Origin: an uncultured Polaribacter sp.
GTDB taxonomy: Bacteria > Bacteroidota > Bacteroidia > Flavobacteriales > Flavobacteriaceae
Reading direction: 5' to 3'
Length of the DNA stretch: 64,000 nt
Assembly (NCBI RefSeq): GCF_947501385.1
Contig: NZ_CANMVP010000003.1
Coordinates: 62,001 to 126,000 of the forward strand
A model generated the notes under the pieces. That model ran no database searches, had not been told where the DNA came from, and saw only the letters and a list, made by a program, of their open reading frames with translations. The translations under genes and the position numbers were made by a program. This document shows positions 37,035-45,898 of this stretch, piece after piece; position 1 is the stretch's first letter; the number at the start of each line of letters is the position of its first letter.

Positions 37035-37122
37035 TGCAAAATAATCAGTTATATTGATAAAAATAAACTTTTATTCTTTAAAATTTTAAGAATATTATGT
37101 CCGAAATACTTTATAAAAAAAG

Positions 37123-37149
37123 TTCAAGCATTTTGCTTGGGATTTTTTT
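37123..37149 (+). terminator. Terminator after the 57-codon gene
   Basis: 7-bp stem TCAAGCA / TGCTTGG (one G-T pair) with TTT loop and a run of seven T. Confidence 0.75.
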
Positions 37150-37224
37150 AATTTCTTTATTGCATAAATTCCATGATACTTTTTGTAAAACTAGCACTTA
37201 CAAAGCATATCGAAAACACTACAA

Positions 37225-38640
37225 TTATAATTTGGCATTTTTTACTTCAGAATAAATATCAATAGCTTGAATTTTGCTGTTAATATCTAATTTTCCATAA
37301 ATATTTCTAATGTGAAACTTCACGGTGTTTAAAGAGATAAACAAATCTTCACTAATTCTTTTATTTGTAGCTCCTTTATAGATCAAACGCAATACCTCTG
37401 TCTCTTTTAAAGAGAGATTGTATTTTGATTTTAATAATTTCTGCTCTTTCAGAAAAGTATCTCCTGTAGAATCTTTTAGGATTTTAATCTTATCCAAATA
37501 TTCGTTTATTTCTTTTTTAAACCTGCGATTTTCTTTGTGTAGAATTTTTATACGATAGGTGATTGCATACGTTAAGATCAACATTTCAAATAAAGCACCA
37601 AATTTTATAAAGTTTAGCGAAATAGTATATGTTTGTAAGCCCCAATCTAAAGGAATTACAAATAAAAACGCCGAAAATAACACAAATGAGTATCCAATAA
37701 CAAAGAATCTTGCGAATTCGTGATCTCTTAAAATAAAAACCCCAATTACCCAATAATATAAGAGTACAAGTAATGAAACAGTATTGGCTATGGCAATAAA
37801 AAGATAGTTATAAAAACAAAAAAACAGTATATAATTACAAAGTGCTAGAAAAAGTAAGCCTACACCTATTCGATTTCCGTTGGGCTGGTAGTATTTGATA
37901 TTTAAAAATTGATTTGCCAAAAGCAACCCACATAACGCTACCAAAAAATGCAAAACAGGAATAAAATATAGCAAAAAAAAGGCGGGAAACAGCGCATTTA
38001 AAAGGCCGTCAAATCCGGTAATACTTATGGTAATGGTTAACAAGAACAAGCAATAGTATACAAAAGTTTTATCTTTAAGTGAAAAATAAAAAAACACATT
38101 CACAATAAGTACCATCAATACCAACCCATAAAATACTCCGTTTATAAAAAAATTGTATTTTTCAGATAACTGCGCATTATTATATGCTTTTATTTCTAAT
38201 GGAAAATACACTTTATTCTGAAAGTGAGCTTTTATATAATAGGTGTTTCTTTTTGATGTAGAATTCACCAAAAGTGAAAAAAACCTATTGTCTAATTCTT
38301 GATAGGGTAGGCTTTTAAAATCTTTATAAATGCCAATGCTATCGATACTACTTCTGGGAATATCAAAAACGATGGCTTTAGGAATGCGATCCTCTAACAA
38401 AATAACTTTAAACCAATACACCCCATTTTTATAGCCTAAGTTTGGGTTTTCTAACGGGCGCATTTCTTTGGTGGTGATAGATTGAATAGTTTCTTTTTGT
38501 GCAAGATCTTGAAAATAGAATAAGGAAAATTGTAAAGTATGCTCTTTATTTTCTGCACAAGCACCTAATACTAAAATAATACTCAAATATTGGAGGTAAT
38601 ACCTAATTTTTTTCAACGTAAGTGGCTGTTTTTCTTTCAA
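37225..38640 (-). CDS. 7TMR-DISM membrane regulator with LuxR-type DNA-binding domain
   Basis: A 471-residue one-component membrane regulator. The N-terminus has a signal sequence with a lipobox-like LGAC (C28). Residues about 40-165 form a 7TMR-DISM extracellular beta domain (NPNLGYKNGVYWFKVILLED, FPLEIKAYN). Seven membrane helices run from about 170 to 370, then a short coiled coil, and a LuxR/GerE helix-turn-helix at about 405-465 (LSLKETEVLRLIYKGATNKRISEDLFISLNTVKFHIRNIYGKL, quoted in parts). There is no receiver or kinase domain, so signal and DNA binding are in one protein. The long intergenic region upstream may contain its targets. Confidence 0.88.
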   Translation of the reverse strand: MKEKQPLTLKKIRYYLQYLSIILVLGACAENKEHTLQFSLFYFQDLAQKETIQSITTKEMRPLENPNLGYKNGVYWFKVILLEDRIPKAIVFDIPRSSIDSIGIYKDFKSLPYQELDNRFFSLLVNSTSKRNTYYIKAHFQNKVYFPLEIKAYNNAQLSEKYNFFINGVFYGLVLMVLIVNVFFYFSLKDKTFVYYCLFLLTITISITGFDGLLNALFPAFFLLYFIPVLHFLVALCGLLLANQFLNIKYYQPNGNRIGVGLLFLALCNYILFFCFYNYLFIAIANTVSLLVLLYYWVIGVFILRDHEFARFFVIGYSFVLFSAFLFVIPLDWGLQTYTISLNFIKFGALFEMLILTYAITYRIKILHKENRRFKKEINEYLDKIKILKDSTGDTFLKEQKLLKSKYNLSLKETEVLRLIYKGATNKRISEDLFISLNTVKFHIRNIYGKLDINSKIQAIDIYSEVKNAKL

Positions 38641-38940
38641 ATATATAAAAGAATCTACTTATATGTGCCTGTTTAAGGCTGTTCTTTTTAAAATAAAAAG
38701 GAGGTTTACAACATTTTTACAAATTTTTCTTTGTCGGGTTCTCTTTTGTAAAAAATATAGTTAAATTCGTTTATATTTTTGCTGTTTTCTTATCTGTAAA
38801 AATACAATGCTTCTCAAAAATAGGATTCCTAAACAATTTACCCCTCATGGACAGATTTATATATAAAATCAAGATGAGTGTGTACTATTTTTAAACTTTT
38901 GAAATATAAAAATGTTAAAATTATATACATTTATCAAAAA

Positions 38941-38957
38941 CCACCCATTTTGGGTGG
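38941..38957. repeat. Hairpin CCACCCA-TTT-TGGGTGG, copy 1
   Basis: Perfect 7-bp GC-rich stem in AT-rich DNA. The longer match to copy 2 includes the A-run in front (AAACCACCCATTTTGGG). Confidence 0.8.
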
Positions 38958-39143
38958 GTTGTAGAAGGAAAAGGAAGATTACTTTTGTGCAAGAAGCGCT
39001 AACAAATTAGATCTGTAGTATTTTGGAAAAACCTACTTCCTTTACATAGGAGAAATTGGATCTTGAAATACTATTATCATACCATATTAAAATATAAAGA
39101 GTAATAATTTGTGTTAGATTTAGGGGCTAACATAGATGATTAG

Positions 39144-39170
39144 ACCACGGCAACATTTGTCGTGGTTTTT
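39144..39170 (+). terminator. Intrinsic terminator in the gene-poor region
   Basis: Stem ACCACG / CGTGGT with inner pairing, followed by five T. There is no gene upstream on this strand, which is why an RNA is suspected. Confidence 0.65.
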
Positions 39171-39451
39171 ATATTTAGAGCATAGGTATACCATACGTAG
39201 AGACAAAAGAAAGGATCAAGTCCAAAACTTGTGGGATTTTAAGAAATAAGTAATCAAAGTGCTTTTATAAGTTTAGCATGCTTTGTTAAAAAGTAACCCT
39301 TATTTTAAAAGCATATAGAGATGGTTTTCTAGAGTATGGTTTTGACAATCTTTTAACCCACATGAAAGATTGAAAAATTTATAGGTAAAAATTTAAGATT
39401 GAAAGAAATAGGGTGCTATAAAACATTTTTTTATAAAAAAAAAGATGAAAA

Positions 39452-39468
39452 CCACCCATTTTGGGCGG
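39452..39468. repeat. Hairpin CCACCCA-TTT-TGGGCGG, copy 2
   Basis: Differs from copy 1 by one base that breaks one pair of the stem. It lies 220 nt before the zinc-ribbon gene at 39688, on the same strand. Confidence 0.75.
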
Positions 39469-39687
39469 GGAAAAAGACCTTTTTAAATATTAGATTTGCA
39501 TGTATATTTTTATTTGTTGTAAAAATATATATTCTTTAAATATTAAAAAAATAATAATTAAAGACAAATAAAACCCTATAACAAAAGGTAAGGTTCAAAT
39601 TAAGTAATATATTTTCAATATTATTTTTAAGTGAAACTATCAAAACTCCTAAAAAAAATTAGCAGTCAGTAGTTAAAATTAAGAGTA

Positions 39688-39885
39688 ATGTTAAAGTGCC
39701 CAAAATGTAATTCCTCTTACCGAAAGAAAGTTAAAAGAAGTATTTTACTAAAATTAATATTTCCAGCGTTTAAGTTGTATAAATGTTATAACTGCAAACG
39801 ATATTTTTTATTTTGTTCTAAATCTAATTCATTTGTTAGATATAGATACAGATTAGGATTACATAGAGAAAGAAAATATCATTAA
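39688..39885 (+). CDS. Small basic zinc-ribbon protein
   Basis: A 65-residue protein with two CxxC knuckles (CPKC at residues 4-7 and CYNC near 33-36) separated by a basic/hydrophobic segment. It ends in an arginine-rich tail (RYRYRLGLHRERKYH). This is a typical small zinc ribbon, probably binding nucleic acid or a protein. No family name can be given. It stands alone, followed by a strong terminator at 40007. Confidence 0.6.
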   Translation: MLKCPKCNSSYRKKVKRSILLKLIFPAFKLYKCYNCKRYFLFCSKSNSFVRYRYRLGLHRERKYH

Positions 39886-40006
39886 AAAATTCATGCAGTA
39901 AATTTTTCTAATAGTTTTTATTTTTTAAAGTGTGTAGAAAAGGAAATTTTAACAATAAAAATCATTGCAATTAAGTAATTAAATCCCCCCAATTATTATT
40001 TGTAGG

Positions 40007-40036
40007 AAATCTCAAGCAATTTGCTTGAGATTTTTT
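40007..40036 (+). terminator. Terminator before the helicase gene
   Basis: 13-bp stem (AAATCTCAAGCAA / TTGCTTGAGATTT) with one-base loop and T-run. It covers the start of a longer helicase frame opening at 40021, so translation must begin downstream at 40081. Confidence 0.8.
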
Positions 40037-40080
40037 ATGAAATTATGTTTAATTTTTTACCTTGCTTAAAAAAAGCAAAA

Positions 40081-42486
40081 ATGCCCAAAAATCCTGAATT
40101 AGAACTTGCGCTACAGTTTATTGATAAAACAGATAGAAATTTGTTTATCACTGGAAAAGCAGGTACAGGAAAAACTACTTTTTTACATCAGATTAAGAAA
40201 GAATCTTTAAAAAGAATGGTTATTGTTGCGCCAACAGGTGTGGCAGCAATCAATGCAAAAGGAGTAACGATTCATTCTTTTTTTCAAATGCCATTTGGAC
40301 CTATTCTACCCAATCAGATTGCAAATAATAATCAACAACGGAAGTTTTCGAAGACTAAAATAGATATTATAAAATCGTTAGATTTAGTAATTATTGATGA
40401 GATTTCTATGGTGCGTGCAGATTTGTTAGATGGCATCGATCAAGTGATGCGCAGGTATAAAAATAGAAATAAAGTTTTTGGTGGTGCACAAATTCTTATG
40501 ATTGGCGATTTGCAACAATTGGCGCCAGTTGTAAGGTCTAATGAATGGAGTTTGTTGCAACAATATTATAACACGGTTTATTTTTTTAGTGCTAAAGCCT
40601 ATCAAGAAGCGAATGTGGTTTCTATTGAACTGAAACATATTTATCGTCAGAAAAATGAAGATTTTATTACTATTTTAAATGAAATTAGAAATGATGAATT
40701 ATCGAATAAATCTGCAAAAATTTTAAACGAACGATACAATCCAACGTTTTCACCAGACAAAGAAGATGGGTATATTACCTTAACCACACATAACAGAAGA
40801 GCAGATTTAATTAACAATTCTGAGCTGAATAAATTGAAGAATAAAAGCCATTTTTTTCAAGCCGAAATTTCTGGAAAATTCAATGAAAACTCCTATCCGA
40901 ATTCAGAAAAATTAGAATTAAAGGTTGGAGCGCAGGTAATGTTTATCAAGAATGATTCGTCTTTAGAAAAAAGATATTTCAACGGGAAAATAGGCATTAT
41001 CACAGCTATTTCTAGAGAAAATGTTACGGTACAATGTGCCAATGAAACAGATAAAATTGTTACAGAAAGAGAAAAATGGGAGCATATAAATTATTCCATC
41101 AACGAAGAAACGAAGGAAATAAAAGAAGATATTTCTGGTTCTTTTGAGCAAATTCCTTTGCGTTTAGCTTGGGCAATTACCATTCACAAGAGTCAGGGTT
41201 TAACCTTTGAAAGAGCAATTATAGATGCAGAAGCGTCTTTTGCACACGGGCAAACCTATGTGGCATTAAGTAGGTGTACTTCTTTAGAAGGTTTGGTTTT
41301 AAAGACGCCCATTACAAGTAGTGCAATTATAAATGACAATACTGTAAGTATTTTTAATCAAGGTGTAGCAGAAAATCATCCTGATGAAAGGATTCTAAAT
41401 GAGTCTGAAAAAGAGTTTCAACTGAATTTAATTTCAGAATTGTTAGATTATCAACCATTTTTATATCCGATTTCAAGATTGATTGACATTTTTTATAAAA
41501 ACAGAACAAGTATTAAAGGTGATGTAATTGATCATTTACAAACCATAAAAGATGAAGGAATTGTTGCTTTGATGAAAGTTGCTAACGGATTTAAAAATCA
41601 ATTAAAGGCCATTTCTGAAGAAGGAATTTTACCAGAAAACAGCAGTACAATTCAAGAAAGGTTTAAGAAAGCAATTGATTATTTCTTAACAAACACAAAA
41701 AATAATATTCAGAAACCCTTAGATACAATTTCGTTTTCAACAGATAATAAAGCTGTTAAAAAAGACTTTTCTAAACAGTTTGATTCATTGCAAGAAAAAT
41801 TAGAAGAAAAATTATTTGCACTTCAAAAAATGATTACTGGATTTAAAGTTCAACCTTATTTAGAAGTTAGAGCAAAAGCTGTTTTGCAAAAAACGGAACC
41901 TACTAAAAAGAAAAAAGTAGTTCCTAAACGCGATCCTATTTTAGCTTTAAAATTAAGAGAATTAAGAGATGGAATCGCAAAAGATTTAGGAATTGCTCAT
42001 TTTCAGATTTTCACGCAAGAGACTTTATATGCTATGTGCGACGAATTGCCAAGAACAGAAGCTGCTTTATTAAAAATAGTTGGCATGGGAAAAACGCGTG
42101 TTTCTAAGTATGGTGAAGAAATTTTAGCAGCTATTGAAACCTATTGTAAAGAAAACGGAATTAACAAATTCAATGAGCAAAAAAAGGAAGATAAAAAACC
42201 AACCAAACAAATTTCTTTTGAGTTGTTTAAATCAGGTTTAACCATCAAAGAAATTGCAAAAGAACGCAGTTTAACTGCTGGAACCATTGAAAATCATTTG
42301 GCAAATTATATCACTTCTGGAGACATCGATGTTTTAGAATTGATAGAAATAAAACGCTATAAAAAAATTAGAAATGCAATAGAAGCTGCTGGTGAAGTAA
42401 AAGGCTTAACAGCATTAAAAGAAAAAGTAGACCCAAGTTTTACCTATATGGAATTGAAAATGGTTTTAATGTCTATGGAGATTTAG
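40081..42486 (+). CDS. PIF1/RecD-like helicase with C-terminal HRDC and HTH_40 domains
   Basis: An 801-residue ATP-dependent DNA helicase from the ATG at 40081. Walker A GKAGTGKTTFLH, Walker B LVIIDEISMV, GDLQQLAPV (motif III), and the UvrD/RecD C-terminal SF1 motif AWAITIHKSQGLTFE with ALSRCTSLEGL. Then an HRDC domain near 615-690 (ALKLRELRDGIAKDLGI, LLKIVGMGKTRVSKYGEEIL) and an HTH_40 domain near 715-800 (FKSGLTIKEIAKERSL). HRDC plus HTH_40 is an accessory set better known from RecQ, here on a PIF1-like core. Probably acts in replication-fork or recombination repair. Confidence 0.9.
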   Translation: MPKNPELELALQFIDKTDRNLFITGKAGTGKTTFLHQIKKESLKRMVIVAPTGVAAINAKGVTIHSFFQMPFGPILPNQIANNNQQRKFSKTKIDIIKSLDLVIIDEISMVRADLLDGIDQVMRRYKNRNKVFGGAQILMIGDLQQLAPVVRSNEWSLLQQYYNTVYFFSAKAYQEANVVSIELKHIYRQKNEDFITILNEIRNDELSNKSAKILNERYNPTFSPDKEDGYITLTTHNRRADLINNSELNKLKNKSHFFQAEISGKFNENSYPNSEKLELKVGAQVMFIKNDSSLEKRYFNGKIGIITAISRENVTVQCANETDKIVTEREKWEHINYSINEETKEIKEDISGSFEQIPLRLAWAITIHKSQGLTFERAIIDAEASFAHGQTYVALSRCTSLEGLVLKTPITSSAIINDNTVSIFNQGVAENHPDERILNESEKEFQLNLISELLDYQPFLYPISRLIDIFYKNRTSIKGDVIDHLQTIKDEGIVALMKVANGFKNQLKAISEEGILPENSSTIQERFKKAIDYFLTNTKNNIQKPLDTISFSTDNKAVKKDFSKQFDSLQEKLEEKLFALQKMITGFKVQPYLEVRAKAVLQKTEPTKKKKVVPKRDPILALKLRELRDGIAKDLGIAHFQIFTQETLYAMCDELPRTEAALLKIVGMGKTRVSKYGEEILAAIETYCKENGINKFNEQKKEDKKPTKQISFELFKSGLTIKEIAKERSLTAGTIENHLANYITSGDIDVLELIEIKRYKKIRNAIEAAGEVKGLTALKEKVDPSFTYMELKMVLMSMEI

Positions 42487-42492
42487 AGTTTT

Positions 42493-42520
42493 GGCATTCC
42501 TGCGTAGGCAGAAATCCAAA
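42493..42520. repeat. Degenerate copy of the CATTCCTG dispersed palindrome
   Basis: GGCATTCCTGCGTAGGCAG followed by AAATCCAAA. It matches the left part of the element at 43021 and the copy at 57806, with the arms partly decayed. Confidence 0.55.
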
Positions 42521-42625
42521 CTAAATTTATATAAATTCCTATCTTAACAAGAATGAAAGACCCCACAAATAATCCGAATACGAAATAATTTCATAACTTT
42601 AAGACATCAACCAAAAACTAGAATT

Positions 42626-42997
42626 ATGAAATTAGGTGCATTTTCAATCAGTTTAGCCGTAAAAGATATTCAAAAATCAAAAGCATTTTATGAAAAATTA
42701 GGATTCTCAGTTTTTGCAGGAGAAATAAAAAAAAACTATCTAATTCTTAAAAACGGAAATTCTTTAGTAGGCGTATTTCAAGGAATGTTCGAAAATAATA
42801 TTTTAACTTTTAATCCGGGTTGGGATGAAAGCGCCAATAAATTAGATGAGTTTGATGATGTTAGAACCATACAACAACAATTAAAAAAAGAAGGACTTAA
42901 ATTAGAAACGGAAGCAGATGAAACAACCTCTGGTGCTGCAAGTTTTGTAATTTTAGACCCAGACGGAAATGTTGTGTTAATTGATCAGCATGTTTAA
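42626..42997 (+). CDS. VOC/glyoxalase-fold protein
   Basis: A 123-residue single-domain member of the vicinal oxygen chelate superfamily. It shows SISLAVKDIQKSKAFYEKLGFSVF (quoted in part), the first beta-alpha unit, and the C-terminal FVILDPDGNVVLID. Substrate unknown; members include glyoxalases, dioxygenases and resistance proteins. It sits between two copies of the dispersed CATTCCTG palindrome. Confidence 0.88.
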   Translation: MKLGAFSISLAVKDIQKSKAFYEKLGFSVFAGEIKKNYLILKNGNSLVGVFQGMFENNILTFNPGWDESANKLDEFDDVRTIQQQLKKEGLKLETEADETTSGAASFVILDPDGNVVLIDQHV

Positions 42998-43020
42998 TTT
43001 TAAAAAAGAATTTTTGAGTT

Positions 43021-43084
43021 TGTCATTCCTGTGAAAACAGGAATCCAAACTTCACTTATTACGGATTCCTTCCTAGAAATGACA
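43021..43084. repeat. 64-bp element with TGTCATT ends (MITE/REP-like)
   Basis: Begins TGTCATTCCTGTGAAAACAG and ends with the inverted AAATGACA. Inside are a hairpin ATTCCTG/CAGGAAT and an inner inverted pair GGAATCC / GGATTCC. Two terminal inverted repeats, no coding capacity, and partial copies at 42493 and 57806 suggest a small non-autonomous mobile or REP-like element. It ends 6 bp from the stop of the 43090 gene. Confidence 0.65.
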
Positions 43085-43089
43085 TTCAA

Positions 43090-43416
43090 TTATATTGAAA
43101 ATCTTTTCAACAAGTATTTATTTTCATCTATTTTAGTTAAATTGAATTTAGGAGGATTTTCTTTTTCCCAAGAAATCATTCCGTTTTCAAAAAAACAAAG
43201 ACCAATTTCTAAATGTTTAAACTCTGGACATTTGTTCCAAAATCCTTGAGTTAAATTGACTGTAAAAAAATCATTTCCTTCTATACTTAATAAAACATTT
43301 TTTGGAGTTTCATTAAAACAAAGATTTCTATCTTTAAGTTTTAATCTGATTCCAAAACTTTTACTTCTGTAATTTAGGTTTCCACTATTCCAAGCACTAA
43401 CTTCAAACTTTTCCAT
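43090..43416 (-). CDS. Hypothetical 108-residue protein behind recJ
   Basis: A soluble protein with no signal peptide, beta-rich, with aromatic and charged motifs (WNSGNLNYRSKSFGIRLKLKD, NLTQGFWNKCPEFKHLEIG quoted in part). It starts one base after the recJ stop, so it is translated from the same minus-strand mRNA. I do not recognise the family; the layout suggests a small beta-sandwich. The overlapping plus-strand frame at 43031-43249 is its shadow. Confidence 0.65.
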   Translation of the reverse strand: MEKFEVSAWNSGNLNYRSKSFGIRLKLKDRNLCFNETPKNVLLSIEGNDFFTVNLTQGFWNKCPEFKHLEIGLCFFENGMISWEKENPPKFNLTKIDENKYLLKRFSI

Positions 43417-43417
43417 A

Positions 43418-45103
43418 TTATTTAATATCCTTTAATAACAATTGCACAGATTTAAACCCATTCCATTCATTTTCATCTAATGCATATACAATATCAAATT
43501 CCTCTTGTACAAAGGCCATTTTATCGCCTAGATTAAAACCAATAGCATTATAAGTTTTTTTATTATCGCCCTGAAAAACATTCAGTTTTAGATGTGTTTT
43601 ATCTGCACCCACTTGTTTGCCATAACCATTATCACGAACACAGGTAGATTTAAAAGTAGGTTTCATATTTTGTGGACCAAAAGGAGCCATTTGCTGAATA
43701 ATTCTAAAAAATTTATTTGTAATTTCAGACAAGTCTATTTCGGCATCCACAGCAATTTCAGGAGTTAGCAATTGTTTATCAATTGTATTTTCTACAACTT
43801 CTTCAAACTTAGCCTTAAAATTCTCATAATTTTCTGGCAATAAGGTTAAACCCGCAGCATATTTATGTCCGCCAAATTGCTCTATAAATTCGCTACACGC
43901 TTCCAAGGCAGTATACACATCAAACCCTTTTACGGAGCGCGCAGAAGCGGCTAATTTGTCGCCACTTTTTGTGAAGACCAAAGTAGGTCTGTAATATTTT
44001 TCTATCAATCTAGAAGCTACAATACCAATTACTCCTTTGTGCCAATCTTCTTGAAAAACTACGGAGGTAAAACGTTCTTCCTCTTCATTATCAATAATTT
44101 GAATTAAAGCTTCATTGGTAATTTTCTTGTCTAAATCTTTTCTATCTGCATTAAAAATTTCGATGGCTGCAGCAAATTCTATGGCAGCATCCAAATCCAT
44201 TTCCGTTAATAATTCTACGGCATAATTTCCGTGTTTCATTCTCCCAGCAGCATTAATTCTTGGTGCAATAATAAACACAACATCAGTAATTGTGAGTTCT
44301 GTTTTTTTAATTTGATGAATAATGGCTTTGATTCCGTTTCTTGGTTTTTGGTTGATAACTTGCAAGCCAAAATAAGCCAAGGTTCTATTTTCGCCATTCA
44401 TAGGTACAATATCTGCAGCAATTGCGGTAGCTACCAAATCTAAATAAGGTACAAAATGCTCAATGGTTTGATTTCTAGAAACACCCAGAGCCTGAATGAG
44501 TTTAAAACCGACGCCACAACCACACAATTCGTCAAAGGGATAACTACAATCTTCTCTTTTAGCATTTAAAACAGCAACAGCTTTCGGAATTTCTTTTCCA
44601 GGTTTGTGATGATCACAAATGATAAAATCTACATTTTTTTCTTTTGCATAAGCAACTTTTTCAATGGCTTTGATACCACAATCTAACGCAATAATTAAAG
44701 AGAAATCATTGTCTTCTGCAAAGTCGATCCCTAAATAAGAAACGCCATAACCTTCTGCATATCTATCAGGAATATAGGTGGCAATGTTTGGATAAATGGT
44801 TTTTAAATAAGAGGAAACCAAAGAAACGGCAGTGGTTCCATCCACATCATAATCGCCAAAAACTAAGATGTTTTCGTTGTTAGCAATTGCGCTTTCAATT
44901 CTTTTCACAGCAACATCCATATCTTTCATTAAAAAAGGATTGTGGATATCTTCTAAACTAGGACGAAAGAATTTTTTTGCAGCCTCAAAAGTTTCAATAT
45001 TGCGCTGACAAAGTATGGTTGCAATCGTTTTATCAACCTGAAGATCTTTCGCTAATTTTGCTACTTTTTCTTTTTCTGGATCTGGCTTTACTGTCCATCT
45101 CAT
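43418..45103 (-). CDS. recJ: Single-stranded-DNA-specific exonuclease RecJ
   Basis: A 561-residue DHH-family 5'-3' exonuclease for recombination and mismatch repair. Motifs: VFGDYDVDGTTAVSLV, the DHH motif ICDHHKPGKE, APRINAAGRMKHG, and the DHHA1 signature EQFGGHKYAAGLTL; OB-fold at the C-terminus. Length is normal. Confidence 0.96.
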   Translation of the reverse strand: MRWTVKPDPEKEKVAKLAKDLQVDKTIATILCQRNIETFEAAKKFFRPSLEDIHNPFLMKDMDVAVKRIESAIANNENILVFGDYDVDGTTAVSLVSSYLKTIYPNIATYIPDRYAEGYGVSYLGIDFAEDNDFSLIIALDCGIKAIEKVAYAKEKNVDFIICDHHKPGKEIPKAVAVLNAKREDCSYPFDELCGCGVGFKLIQALGVSRNQTIEHFVPYLDLVATAIAADIVPMNGENRTLAYFGLQVINQKPRNGIKAIIHQIKKTELTITDVVFIIAPRINAAGRMKHGNYAVELLTEMDLDAAIEFAAAIEIFNADRKDLDKKITNEALIQIIDNEEEERFTSVVFQEDWHKGVIGIVASRLIEKYYRPTLVFTKSGDKLAASARSVKGFDVYTALEACSEFIEQFGGHKYAAGLTLLPENYENFKAKFEEVVENTIDKQLLTPEIAVDAEIDLSEITNKFFRIIQQMAPFGPQNMKPTFKSTCVRDNGYGKQVGADKTHLKLNVFQGDNKKTYNAIGFNLGDKMAFVQEEFDIVYALDENEWNGFKSVQLLLKDIK

Positions 45104-45180
45104 CGCATTTTATTTTTGAACTTAAGATACAAACAACGTATTAAAAATAATTCTAGTGAAAAGAATTTACAACTTTATAA

Positions 45181-45609
45181 TTATTCATCATGTAAGAAAA
45201 TTTCAGTTTCTACTACTGCAAATTGTCGAAACATTTCCATCACTCCACAGTATTTTGTTACTGATAAATTTACTGCTTTTTGAATTTTTTCTGGCTGTAA
45301 ATCTTTGCCAGTAAAATGATAATCTACCTTTACTTTATTGTAAAATTTAGGATGCTCATCTGTTAATTCTGCGGTTACTTCAATTTTAAAATCTGCTGTT
45401 TCTACTCGCATTTTTTTTAATAAAGAGATTACGTCTAATGCAGAACAGCCTGCTAAAGAAGAAAGCATCAAAGCTTTTGGTCCGTAACCAACAGTACCTT
45501 TATTTTCTTCATCTGCCACAGAAAACATTGTTAAATGATGTCCGCTTGGATTGTTCGATTCAAACTGTTCTTTTTGTGTCCAAACTGTAGTTACTATATT
45601 TTTAACCAT
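45181..45609 (-). CDS. OsmC-family peroxiredoxin-like protein
   Basis: A 142-residue OsmC/Ohr-type protein that would reduce organic hydroperoxides. Two conserved cysteines are visible, in LAGCSALDVISLLKKM and in KYCGVMEM. Cytoplasmic. Monocistronic, just downstream of recJ's promoter side. Confidence 0.9.
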   Translation of the reverse strand: MVKNIVTTVWTQKEQFESNNPSGHHLTMFSVADEENKGTVGYGPKALMLSSLAGCSALDVISLLKKMRVETADFKIEVTAELTDEHPKFYNKVKVDYHFTGKDLQPEKIQKAVNLSVTKYCGVMEMFRQFAVVETEIFLHDE

Positions 45610-45898
45610 AACTTATTTTTAAAAAATTAACGCATTCAACTCTGCGCAGTTACAAAAATAAGAAAACCCTTATAAGTTCATGGTTGTTTTTAATAAATCT
45701 CTATGATTCTATGGCTCAAAATGAAAAAAAGTAAAATTATACATTTCATAAATTATAGGCTCTTATTTTTATAATTGCATTTTTTTTGCTGTTTATGAAG
45801 TTGTATTGATAATTATTTGCTGTTTTTAGTTTTTGGTTGCTGTTAATTTATTTTTTTTACATATTTTTATAAAAGTTATAACCAATTAAAACCGTTTT

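Larger units (their letters stand above)
38940..39170 (+). ncRNA. Candidate ~230-nt RNA with 5' hairpin and intrinsic terminator
   Basis: The -7 box TACATTTA at 38926 would start a transcript at about 38940, right at the perfect hairpin CCACCCATTTTGGGTGG (38941-38957). It would end at a terminator (ACCACG / CGTGGT stem, T-run) at 39144-39170. No open frame of useful length lies between. Promoter, structured 5' end and terminator support a non-coding RNA, but this has not been matched to a known family. Confidence 0.35.
38641..39687. other. 1-kb gene-poor region with promoters and duplicated hairpins
   Basis: No convincing coding frame. It holds -7 boxes TATTTTTG (38774-38781) and TACATTTA (38926-38933), two copies of a CCACCCA-TTT-TGGG(T/C)GG hairpin 511 bp apart, and a terminator hairpin at 39144-39170. 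The stretch 39290-39400 has some codon-like texture interrupted by stops and might be a decayed gene. Confidence 0.6.

Noticed and set aside
39290-39400. Possible decayed gene in the gene-poor region
   Set aside because: Short codon-like stretches are interrupted by stops in all frames and match no family that I recognise.
39985-39999. C-run (AAATCCCCCCAATT) as a third G-run leader on the minus strand
   Set aside because: No start codon or -7 box stands in the right place on that strand.
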